DNA from: Euclidia mi
Lineage: Eukaryota; Arthropoda; Insecta; Lepidoptera; Erebidae
Direction: 5' to 3'
Length of the DNA: 64,000 nucleotides
NCBI GenBank assembly: GCA_944739405.2
Contig: OX123193.2
Span: 7,324,331-7,388,330 of the forward strand
The notes beneath the pieces are model-generated. The model saw nothing but the letters and a program-made list of their open reading frames with translations. It ran no database searches and was not told the origin of the DNA. This document shows, piece after piece, positions 1-7,123 of the stretch. Numbering within the stretch: the stretch's first letter is position 1; each line of letters begins with the position of its first letter. The position numbers were made by a program, and so were the translations under genes.

Positions 1-31
1 AATTAGTTTATTCATTCTCACATAACATAAC

Positions 32-305
32 AACATAACTTCACGCCTTTTAGCCCCGAAGGGGTAGGCAGAGGTGAATTACACACCCACTTTTTGCCAG
101 TTATGTTTCGGTCCCAATGTAATAGGGGGCGAGCCTATTGCCATCTACCGGGCACATTATTAAGCGAGCGATAATTAACATTATTAAGTTAATACACACA
201 TAACTTCGAAAAGTCAGAGGTGTGTGCCCGGGGTACCTGGGGATCGAACCCGAGACCATCGTCTCGGCAGTCCGTTACGTACACCACTGGGCTACCGCCG
301 CCTAT
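32..305 (-). repeat. tRNA-headed lepidopteran SINE (family A), near full length
   Basis: Read on the minus strand, it starts with a tRNA-like head: an A-box-like segment, then a B box (GGTTCGATCC type) near 240-250. The body contains the recurrent block ending in CCTATTACATTGGGACC, and the tail runs through TGCCTACCCCTTCGGGG to GGCGTGAAGTTATG. The same order recurs at 2896, 14895, 25695, 52134 and 53754. Pol III-derived and non-coding; the family name is not assigned here. Confidence 0.8.
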
Positions 306-979
306 TCAATCTCAGTAGGAATGAATAAGCCATACACGATCTTTTATGGCTTGCTTAAACATGTTACAACAACAGAATGAGTCCAAAGGAGCGTTTTACT
401 AGCGCAGCCTGTTCAAATAGCAAGGGTTATCGACAACGATGCCAACAAAGGATGCAATTTGTCAAATCAAACAGCTCTTGCCTATGGAATATACGGGGCG
501 ACAATATACCAGGAAACGCTGCGGTTATACTTAGCAAGGATTCGAGAATGGAAACTCCTGAATGGAAGTGAAAGTTGAGGTATTCACCTTTGCTTACGTA
601 CTTTCATTAGTACGGCTTTAGATTTATATGTACCTAATACGTGTAAACAGAAAATCCCGAGAAGATTGTCTATGTCGAAACGGACAACAGACAGCTTATG
701 GCTAGCGCTTGGCATGTACATATATTCCTTGGGAAGTATAGGGGACCACTAATAAACGATTTTTGGAATTTCCTGTCCTAAGGTGGTAATACGCGGGCGA
801 AGCCGTGGGCGATATCTAGTGTATGATAATATTGCAGAAGTTTAGTTGCTCATCGGCCTCATCCCCTCTTCAAAACTTCTAGCAATACAAGTGGTTCCTT
901 GCTACCAAGCTTGCCCGCCACTGCAACTTCATCTCAGCCGAAAGATCCGTCGTATCCTTTAAACTTTAAAGTGCTGTTG
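306..979. other. No gene recognised
   Basis: AT-rich unique-looking DNA. A 64-codon open frame at 377-571 on the plus strand has no recognisable domain and is probably chance. Confidence 0.5.
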
Positions 980-1147
980 CGGCCCGGCCACAGCCTACAG
1001 CGGCCGCAGCAGCGGCGAGCGATTTTGATGTACGTGGCGCGTTTACTCTGAGGCGACATAGGTCGCCGCGGCGCGGCGTAGCAAAGCGCGGCATGTACAT
1101 CGAAAACGCTCGACGCTGCCGGCGCCGCTATAGCTGTGGCCGAGCCG
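980..1147. repeat. GC-rich long imperfect inverted repeat (hairpin or MITE-like)
   Basis: The arm at 980-1036 is nearly the reverse complement of 1092-1147: both read through a CGGCC-CACAGC block, a GC-rich middle and GATGTAC. A ~55-bp GC-rich spacer separates them. The segment is far richer in GC than its surroundings. No coding potential is convincing. Confidence 0.6.
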
Positions 1148-1227
1148 TTAGACTTGAGCATTCGCTGTTTTCAATTTTATCGACCTGAATAAAGAGAGCA
1201 CAGTAGAGCAAAGTATAGAGCAGTAGG

Positions 1228-1302
1228 GTAAAATTGGGGCTTCTGCATCACTTGCTCTCGCGTTGCCGCTCGAGCTGCGTGATACAGAAGCCCCAATTTT
1301 AC
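1228..1302. repeat. 75-bp palindrome, tip of the virus-like element's terminal repeat (copy 1)
   Basis: The outer arms GTAAAATTGGGGCTTCTG and CAGAAGCCCCAATTTTAC are perfect complements, continued by ATCAC/GTGAT around a GC-rich centre containing CTCGAG. The same 75 bp recurs at 11968-12042 in inverted orientation. Both are followed inward by the same TIR sequence (AATCGA, then ATTAATAT and a CTGCAT element), so the palindrome is a candidate terminus of the element. Confidence 0.6.
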
Positions 1303-1560
1303 AATCGAGATCGATTAATATAAATGTGATCTGCATCACTCAGAACAAAGTGAGCTGACGCAGACGCTCCCAATAATACCGTTGTTATCTGCGATCCGTC
1401 TGATTCACGATATAATATTGTATTTCATTCACCGACATATCATTGTAGTAGCAATGCAATGGGACAACTTACTGTCGTTTCTAGTTTGAGATGCTAATGT
1501 AACAACATTCTCAAGTTAGACTGCTGTGTTCAGTCGACGCGATCAGTCCGATCGGTTGTT
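1303..1560. repeat. Outer terminal-repeat fragment (copy 1)
   Basis: The order ATTAATATAAATGTG, a CTGCATCACTCA block, ACGCAGACGC, AATAATACC and TATCTGCGATCCG matches 3262-3380. The segment around AACAACATTCTCAAGTT is shared with 2748-2764. It has the same orientation as the left terminal repeat. The end of homology is indistinct. Confidence 0.55.
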
Positions 1561-2040
1561 GTGTGTATCATAATCTGGTATGGTGTCGAACTGACATAGC
1601 CAAGCAAAAATTATCGCGCGCACTTAAATAAGTACAATAAACAACAATATCATGTTCGATCACGGCACATCGTTGCATCGAAACGATTTGGTGCACATCT
1701 TGTACTAATGAATGCATAGGCCTTCCGTATAATGAGAGGTTAGCTTTTACTAGCAACTATAACTCAATAATAGAGTTGTGGACACTACCACAATGCAACA
1801 ATATAGCTGAGTGTGCACATCAAGTGCACATATTTGTCACAGACTATTCTTATGCCTTGCAATGTTTTCTTTTATATGTAATACTTTTTCTGTGTCTGTG
1901 ACAAATAAATAGTTTTTCTCTTTCTTTCTTTCTTAGTAAGTAGCCAACAGTATTATGGAGACATAATAATTGATTTTAATACAAAAAAAAAAATAAAGTA
2001 AAAAAAACATAAAAACAAAATCCAAACCGGAACAATACTC
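1561..2040. other. No gene recognised; simple-sequence tracts
   Basis: AT-rich DNA with a CTTT-rich tract near 1918-1935 and A-rich tracts near 1980-2015. Nothing coding is supported. Confidence 0.5.
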
Positions 2041-2042
2041 AT

Positions 2043-2160
2043 TTGTTCCGTGCGGGAATCGAACCCGCAACACGTTGGTGCATTAGTTGCTGCGTCTATT
2101 AAACCTACTATTTACATTGTGATGCGAGTCATACTCTTAGCCAATGCGCCAAACGTGTCG
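2043..2160 (-). repeat. tRNA-like SINE head or degenerate tRNA
   Basis: On the minus strand it shows a B box (GGTTCGATTCCCGCACGG) near 2050-2068 and an A-box-like GGCGCATTGGCTAAGAGT near 2135-2155. The space between the boxes is longer than in a normal tRNA and no cloverleaf closes. It is best read as a Pol III-derived repeat. Confidence 0.45.
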
Positions 2161-2446
2161 TCAAAGATGTGATAAAATATTGGACCACTTTGTCTTAACA
2201 TGACGTGTATAGAATTATCCAAGATAATCAATAACTCAGTACAAACGTTTATTTTTTATAATTACGATAATAAAATCTTCTAATATATAATATATTTAAG
2301 TAGTAGACAATTGGACATTCTTGATGGATGATTTATATATCTTAGTCTTAAAACAAATAGCTTATTTCTTATAAGATTATTTAATTACTCTTTTAATAAT
2401 AATAATTATGCATTTCATTTTCATCTACTACAGGCATTCAATCCAG

Positions 2447-2569
2447 CAAACCTGCCGTCTTTCTGATTTAGTCAAATCGTAAAAAGGAAATGGTGGTTTG
2501 ATTAAAAACACTTGTAGGTTTTTATTACACCATACAGCTATTTATTTTAGTATAAATTCATTTGCTTAC
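2447..2569 (-). pseudogene. Fragment of the 176-residue terminal gene of the virus-like element
   Basis: This ~120-bp piece matches the middle of the 176-residue gene (the part encoding the FLIKPPFPFYDLTKSER region). It is almost identical to the right-hand copy around 11265-11385 and less like the left-hand intact copy. Both ends are abrupt. It is the third copy of this sequence in the window and shares the orientation of the intact left gene. Confidence 0.8.
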
Positions 2570-2571
2570 TG

Positions 2572-2790
2572 CATCACTCACCTCGCTTCGCTCCGTTCGC
2601 AATGCAGAGCGCCCCAAAAATCACACTACTAACATGATCTGCGATACGGACGGTTGGCATTAGAAGTATAATATTATTTCATTCATCGATGCATCGTAAT
2701 ACTGGTAGCATAGTAACAATGTTTTTACTTGGGATGACATAATATAAACAACATTCTCAAGTTCGTTCGACGCGCTCAGTGCGGCTCGGG
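2572..2790. repeat. Outer terminal-repeat fragment (copy 2)
   Basis: It begins CTGCATCACTCACCTCGCTTC and continues through GATCTGCGATACGG, a TTTCATTCATCG block and AACAACATTCTCAAGTTCG. These are parallel to 1330-1520 and, in its first part, to 3290-3375. It directly abuts the gene fragment at 2447-2569, an order not found in the main terminal repeat, so rearrangement has occurred. Confidence 0.5.
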
Positions 2791-2895
2791 CACAGCGATG
2801 CATTCATAATAATTTATATGTACATACTGTTATCTTTGCACAGCTCGTTGATAATTTTAATGAATGAATGCAAAATCTTAACAATGTTGAAAGTA

Positions 2896-3118
2896 GGATC
2901 GGGTGGCTCCCGGGTTCGATGCCCGGGTCGGCCAAAGTGTTATTGGGTTTTTCTGTTAGGAAATTCTCAGTAACAGCATGAAGTCTAGAAATGTGCCCGG
3001 TACGGCAATAGGCTCGCCTCCCTATTACGTGGGACTTAAATATATCTGGCGAAAAGTGGGTGTAGTAATACACCTTTGCCTACCTCTTCAGGGTTACAGG
3101 TATAAGACTATGAATGTA
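2896..3118 (+). repeat. SINE family A, 5' end shortened
   Basis: B box GGGTTCGATGCCCG near 2913, a GTGCCCGGTACGGCAATAGG block near 2993, then TTACGTGGGAC and the TGCCTACC tail. It lies inside the rearranged left end of the virus-like element. Confidence 0.75.
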
Positions 3119-3261
3119 TGTACTTATGAATTATATAATTGTGTTATCCACAGCTAGCTTTTGCCTCTGACTTCGTCTACATGGAACTTGAACCCACGGT
3201 CACTCGGATTCCAGGTGATGAGGACGTATCGAGATATAGCAGATTGACTGCACGTGTAGTG

Positions 3262-4150
3262 TTCGATCGATTAATATAAATGTGTTCTGACTTCTGCGTC
3301 ACTCAACTCGCTTCGCTCGTTTCGCGACGCAGACGCCTCTAATAATACCTACTTTTGTTATCTGCGATCCGTTTTATTTACGATATAGATTATTAACATT
3401 ATGTTTTCAGCTTAGAATAATAACACCTATTCTAAGGTTTTCAGGTTAGGAATTTAACTCCTTGTCTTAGTGACCAATGTAACTGTTCTCTTTGCTGAGT
3501 TTTTTATTGTACTTATGAATGTGTATCAATTCATGTAATATTCCAATCATAGTATATATTAAAACTAAATGGGTATGTTAGTGAGTATAGGAAACGATTA
3601 AGTAAAATGAAACAATCCATATTGTATCTTTTAAAAAAAGTTTATTATCAAAGCACCATTTTTTTAAGCACATAACATTTTTTAATGCACATATTGAGTC
3701 ATGATAGATACAATTGTACAAATCTCCGGAATATTTATAGCGATCATATAGGGTTAACAAATTAGGACAACCTTTATCTTCTAAATTAATTACATTAACA
3801 CTATTTAAAATATTTTTCAACCATGACACTTTTTCAAGACCTTTAACGAAAACACACTTATCTTTTAAGATATCTAAAACTAAATATTGATAATTTGAGT
3901 AAGGTATAAATCCTTCGCTCCAGTATATTTTTCTATTACGCTCAATCCAGCAAACTTGTTGTCTTTCCGATTTAGTCAAATCGTAAAAAGGAAATGGCGG
4001 TTTGATTAAAAACACTTGCAGGCTTTGATTACACCATATAGCAATTTCTTTTATTATAAATTCATTTGCTTCTGTTTTAAAGCCTTGGATGTCTACAATA
4101 GCAGTCATGATAACCTACGCACGATGTTGCTCAGAGGTTTGTATTCCACA
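3262..4150. repeat. Left terminal inverted repeat
   Basis: Homologous in inverted orientation to 11160-11975. It includes the last ~14 codons of the capsid gene, the whole 176-residue gene and ~300 bp of outer sequence. Shared landmarks are the GGAATACAAACCTCT capsid tail, the TTTCCTA.ACTCA.TAACATA block after the gene, ACATTCATAA, TTG.TCACTAA and AGAACACATT near the tip. The copies differ by substitutions and small indels, so they are not freshly homogenised. The tip contains a short hairpin (GCGTC near 3296, GACGC near 3330). Confidence 0.75.
3578..4108 (-). CDS. Conserved 176-residue protein of the virus-like element (function unknown)
   Basis: It begins MTAIVDIQGFKTEANEF and contains FLIKPPFPFYDLTKSER near residues 33-49, then RNRKIYWSEGFIPYSNYQYL, a KGLEKVSWLK segment and a Cys/His-rich C-terminal part (CIYHDSICALKNVMCLKKWC). 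Its ATG overlaps the capsid stop codon as ATGA (4105-4108). The order of an N-terminal beta strand with VDIQGF, a later KG.EK..WL helix and a C-terminal H...CAL.N segment reminds me of RNase H/DEDD-exonuclease folds, but no full acidic triad is obvious, so this is only a fold guess. I recall similar uncharacterised proteins in insect genomes beside Polinton-type genes. A second, frame-broken copy is at 11214. The gene lies entirely inside the terminal repeat, so an intact element would have two copies. Confidence 0.8.
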   Translation of the reverse strand: MTAIVDIQGFKTEANEFIIKEIAIWCNQSLQVFLIKPPFPFYDLTKSERQQVCWIERNRKIYWSEGFIPYSNYQYLVLDILKDKCVFVKGLEKVSWLKNILNSVNVINLEDKGCPNLLTLYDRYKYSGDLYNCIYHDSICALKNVMCLKKWCFDNKLFLKDTIWIVSFYLIVSYTH

Positions 4151-5310
4151 AGTCGGTCGTTTATAATCAAACAGTATGCAGTTGTCTTATCTGGTATTTG
4201 TGTTGAACATTCAAATTCCAATCTTACATCCACTGGACCAGTTTTTAAACTATCGTTTTGCCTCGAGCAGTCTAAGATGAAGACTGGGGCCTTTTCTTTG
4301 AAATCCTGCAGATCAAGCAACGGTTCTACCGGAGAGTTGTAATACGACTGGCGAAATTTCACATACATTTCATATAATATACTATATTTGTTCTCACAAA
4401 ACTTTAAAGATAAAGGCTCATAAGGATAATATTGCGAATTTAAAAAGAGCGTAACATTTGTCACCTCACAATGATCAAATACCGAACTGTCTTTAGTTCT
4501 ATTATTTTTTCTATTAGTTTGCAAGCAAAAAATGACATACCGAGGCTTTTCTAATTGAGAAGCAGTCTTTACTGACCAAGAATGCTTTGTGGTTTTAGGT
4601 AGTAAAGGATACTCATATAAATCCCAATTTCTAAAGGCCATCTGAATAGGTTTATCTCTTTCTAAGTGCTTTAAAAGTATTAAACGTTCTCGATCGGAAA
4701 CTTTTATATGTGGTACTCTCCATTGAATTCTCTGTATATCTATTTGAAGCTGAACGACTTCATCAGTAAGAATAATACTATTTAAGTTAGAATTACTCCT
4801 ATTCAATATAAGTTCGTGTTTACAATTTATCACAATTTTATTGTAATCCTCTGCAAACCCTAAAATCTTATTTAAGGGCACCACAACGCTAAGATGTCCA
4901 TCACTTTGGAATCCGTTTAAATTCCAACCCCATAATGCAGAAACTTTACTTTCTGCTTCATTAAATGAGATGTATGACTTTATTGTTGATGTTATTCCAG
5001 AATTTTTTATACGATCTATTTCAATTCCATTCATTTCGTACCTGATGTCTTGGAACAAGTACATAACAGGGTTATTAGTAAACGTAACAGCTTTCTTGAT
5101 CTGATGCCCATCCTTACCGAACAGCTTTGCTTGACCTTCGATGTAGATGGAACTGGCTGATGGTAGCACGTATATATCTTGCTGGTGTATGGGGATTCTG
5201 ATTTCATCGTTTTCTCTAAAACTGTTATTGTAGGGATTGTATGAATAGATTTCATAACTTTCGATCGAACTATCAAAGTGTGGTAATTCGGTAATCTGTA
5301 CTATACTCAT
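4105..5310 (-). CDS. Candidate major capsid protein (Polinton/adintovirus hexon-like, F54H12.2-type family)
   Basis: 401 residues, no signal peptide or membrane segment. It is rich in beta-strand-like alternation, fitting a double jelly-roll. Recognisable segments are FRENDEIRIPIHQQDIYVLP (residues ~30-50), SASSIYIEGQ, the FQDIRYEMNGIEID block (~85-100) and IRRLS-like basic end VRRLS. It resembles the insect proteins annotated as F54H12.2-like, a Maverick/Polinton-derived family. The length suits a capsid subunit of the small insect lineage and is shorter than many Polinton hexons. It overlaps the upstream 48-residue gene by ATGA at 5307-5310 and the downstream gene by ATGA at 4105-4108. Position next to the minor capsid and protease supports the call; structure prediction would settle it. 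Confidence 0.75.
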   Translation of the reverse strand: MSIVQITELPHFDSSIESYEIYSYNPYNNSFRENDEIRIPIHQQDIYVLPSASSIYIEGQAKLFGKDGHQIKKAVTFTNNPVMYLFQDIRYEMNGIEIDRIKNSGITSTIKSYISFNEAESKVSALWGWNLNGFQSDGHLSVVVPLNKILGFAEDYNKIVINCKHELILNRSNSNLNSIILTDEVVQLQIDIQRIQWRVPHIKVSDRERLILLKHLERDKPIQMAFRNWDLYEYPLLPKTTKHSWSVKTASQLEKPRYVIFCLQTNRKNNRTKDSSVFDHCEVTNVTLFLNSQYYPYEPLSLKFCENKYSILYEMYVKFRQSYYNSPVEPLLDLQDFKEKAPVFILDCSRQNDSLKTGPVDVRLEFECSTQIPDKTTAYCLIINDRLVEYKPLSNIVRRLS

Positions 5311-5453
5311 ACTTTAAACCCTAAAGCTTTAAGAAAATCTTTATTTGATTTAGTCAATTTCTTCACGTTTTTCTTACGTCTGTGCACCTTTATGGTCGTT
5401 GACGGAATAGGACGTTTTATTTTCACTGAAGGGTTTTTATAATATACTATCAT
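5307..5453 (-). CDS. Small basic virion-type protein, 48 residues
   Basis: ATG at 5453, TGA at 5309-5307. The protein is strongly basic with a central HRRKKNVKK cluster and ends in a hydrophobic DFLKALGFKV tail. Its ATG overlaps the stop of the 137-residue gene (5450-5453), and its stop overlaps the capsid ATG (5307-5310); both junctions read ATGA. The exact fit into the gap and the two overlaps are strong evidence that it is real. Small basic condensing proteins are common in adenovirus- and Polinton-like capsid clusters. A genome-condensing or capsid-cementing role is an inference. Confidence 0.8.
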   Translation of the reverse strand: MIVYYKNPSVKIKRPIPSTTIKVHRRKKNVKKLTKSNKDFLKALGFKV

Positions 5454-5863
5454 TTTGCTTTTCTTAAATGAAGACGTAATTGAATATTTTCTTCACCAAA
5501 GTCAATACGGTAACCAAACTGATCTACAATCCTAACAGATATGGATGAAATTATATTTTTGTTAACTGGAAAGTAAATAACGTTCTGAGGTATTTCTATG
5601 TAGCCGTGACTTGGAGCAGTATCAGATATAAATTCATGAATAAAATGAGTCGGTAATCCGTTGCAGTATGAACCGTGTACAAGATCACATTCAATTCTGA
5701 TAACAGCTGTTAAACTGCTGTTATTAACGGGCACATTCGGTCTTGTTTTTAATACTGAAAAGTATAGTAAACCGCATTCGTACTGATCAGATAAATGAAG
5801 AGGTGGTTGAAAATACGAAATCAGTTCCGATTTATTTCCAGAGATGGTAACCGTAGTAGACAT
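5450..5863 (-). CDS. Candidate minor capsid (penton-like) protein
   Basis: 137 residues beginning MSTTVTISGNKSELISYFQP. The composition is beta-rich, with segments YECGLLYFSVLKTRPNVPVN and a C-terminal IQLRLHLRKAK. It is immediately upstream of the basic protein and the major capsid, the usual place for the penton/minor capsid gene in Polinton-like clusters. It is shorter than typical Polinton pentons. No membrane segment. Assignment rests mainly on context. Confidence 0.6.
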   Translation of the reverse strand: MSTTVTISGNKSELISYFQPPLHLSDQYECGLLYFSVLKTRPNVPVNNSSLTAVIRIECDLVHGSYCNGLPTHFIHEFISDTAPSHGYIEIPQNVIYFPVNKNIISSISVRIVDQFGYRIDFGEENIQLRLHLRKAK

Positions 5864-5896
5864 GCTTGCATACTGAACTCTTTTAGATGATCCTTT

Positions 5897-6184
5897 TTAT
5901 TTTATTTCATGATTATACCAAAAATTCTTTAAGAAATTTAAACATAAATGTCCACAATTGAAGGGGTGATCACGTTGTATATTTTCATAATTATATTGAA
6001 TGTTAGAACCTACATATTTTATAAATTCCTTCGGAGGTTTAAGATTTCTATAACTGTCAAAATACTCAACATAATCATTATATTTTGCATAGGCTACCCA
6101 ATGAGAACCAGGATTTTTTGAACTATCCAAATTAATAACTCCACATTCTTTTTTATAAGGACATTTAGGGAGCTCATCTCTCAT
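5897..6184 (-). CDS. Adenain-type (adenovirus-like) cysteine protease
   Basis: 95 residues from the ATG at 6184. It shows the family pattern in order: VINLDSSKNPGSHWVAY with catalytic His28, VEYFDSY with Asp43, Gln70 in ENIQRD and Cys77 in FNCGHLCLNFL. Adenain-type proteases mature capsid precursors in adenoviruses and Polintons. The frame is open upstream without an ATG to about 6307 (stop at 6310-6308). Those extra codons include LTNFDILKYGNRIPYFRGVF, which looks like the conserved N-terminal part of Polinton proteases. The true product therefore probably starts upstream, overlapping the 191-residue gene in another frame. A 7-A run at 6278-6272 lies where the two frames would join. Either the start is non-AUG or frameshifted, or a 1-nt slip separated it from its N-terminus. 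Confidence 0.85.
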   Translation of the reverse strand: MRDELPKCPYKKECGVINLDSSKNPGSHWVAYAKYNDYVEYFDSYRNLKPPKEFIKYVGSNIQYNYENIQRDHPFNCGHLCLNFLKNFWYNHEIK

Positions 6185-6236
6185 AAAGACACCTCTAAAA
6201 TAAGGAATTCTATTCCCGTACTTTAAAATGTCAAAG

Positions 6237-6812
6237 TTAGTTAAGGCCCGTTTGGGTAGCCGATATCTTAGTTTTTTTCTTTTGATACGAAAATTCCAAG
6301 GCCGCCTTTATGTGGTTTAAGGTGTAGTCCTTTCCCAATACATAGAGCTTCCATTTTTTCATTATGTCTTCTCGATTTTTCATACAGCTTTTAGCCATTT
6401 TGAATTCATTTATGGTTTTAGCAATACCAGCTGCACCGCCTGCTAAAGCTCCCGCAGCTGATAATCCCGCAAAAATAGGAATCAAAGGTAATACTCCCCC
6501 AGTTTTTGGAATAGGAATAACGCGAGGGAGCTTAATCGATGAATCATCAGCCAATTCTCTAGTAGTGGCAATAGCTAATTCTATTGCCATTTTCTTGCTC
6601 TTAGGTTTTAATTTTTTGATATGCCTTTTTGCTTTTGTAATAACAGATTTTAATTTACTTTTTAACCCTTTTCCAGGTGTAATTTTTGGAGAATGCTTTT
6701 TGTCCAAACCAGAACCAGTTTTAATTTTTGCTGACATAGCCTTACTTACTAAGCGTGCCGCGAGTTTTTCAGCTATACTGGCATCGGAAGCAACCGCTCG
6801 CTCTTTCGCCAT
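6237..6812 (-). CDS. Basic minor virion protein with a glycine/alanine-rich hydrophobic segment (pVI/pX-like position)
   Basis: 191 residues. The N-terminal ~80 are Lys-rich (KSKLKSVITKAKRHIKKLKP). A long small-residue hydrophobic stretch follows at about 105-133 (GGVLPLIPIFAGLSAAGALA and AGGAAGIAKT), which could insert in membranes. It begins two bases after the phospholipase-like ORF ends, in a different frame, across a 7-A run (6818-6812). Its C-terminus overlaps the upstream-open protease frame. In related insect elements I recall the phospholipase and this domain occurring in one polypeptide, so the present split may be a frameshift. Likely a membrane-active internal capsid protein; inference from composition and context. 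Confidence 0.7.
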   Translation of the reverse strand: MAKERAVASDASIAEKLAARLVSKAMSAKIKTGSGLDKKHSPKITPGKGLKSKLKSVITKAKRHIKKLKPKSKKMAIELAIATTRELADDSSIKLPRVIPIPKTGGVLPLIPIFAGLSAAGALAGGAAGIAKTINEFKMAKSCMKNREDIMKKWKLYVLGKDYTLNHIKAALEFSYQKKKTKISATQTGLN

Positions 6813-6816
6813 TTTT

Positions 6817-7044
6817 TTACCAAATTAAATCAGCCTTATGTCGATCCTTTAAGTTTGATGACTTGTGATATGCAATATCGTGATCTTTGCAGTATTCGTC
6901 CAACTTATTTACGCCGTTATCTCCTTTTGTTAGTCTTTTTATTAATTTAGTACCTGGGCCACAGTAATTATATCCTGGTAAGTGTAATTCAAATGGTAAA
7001 TTATTAATAAGCCGATTGAGAAGACTACTCTCTCCAAAACACAT
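6817..7044 (-). CDS. Phospholipase A2-like protein (parvovirus VP1-type motif)
   Basis: 75 residues. Calcium-loop motif NYCGPGTKL (Cys28-Leu34) and catalytic motif LDEYCKDHDIAY with His55-Asp56 are both intact. This is the arrangement of parvovirus VP1-unique-region PLA2 and of PLA2-like domains reported in adintovirus-type elements, where it helps virions leave endosomes. It ends ADLIW-stop, two bases before the next ATG and in another frame, at a 7-A run. Upstream, a TATAAATA on this strand lies at 7123-7116. The protein could be complete as a short enzyme or be the N-terminal half of a larger minor capsid protein. Confidence 0.85.
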   Translation of the reverse strand: MCFGESSLLNRLINNLPFELHLPGYNYCGPGTKLIKRLTKGDNGVNKLDEYCKDHDIAYHKSSNLKDRHKADLIW

Positions 7045-7115
7045 TATAAGACTGATGATTATGATTTGAATACTTTAATAAATAGTTATGTGATTCGAGT
7101 TTGTTAATGTTATTT

Positions 7116-7123
7116 TATTTATA
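7116..7123 (-). promoter_or_regulatory. Candidate TATA box for the virion-protein cluster
   Basis: Reads TATAAATA on the minus strand, about 72 nt upstream of the phospholipase-like ATG and overlapping the integrase stop codon. The identical octamer precedes the ATPase gene (9922-9915). Confidence 0.35.

Noticed and set aside
6364..6828. Plus-strand ORF of 154 codons opposite the pVI-like gene
   Set aside because: Hydrophobic antisense shadow of the Lys/Ala-rich minus-strand gene.
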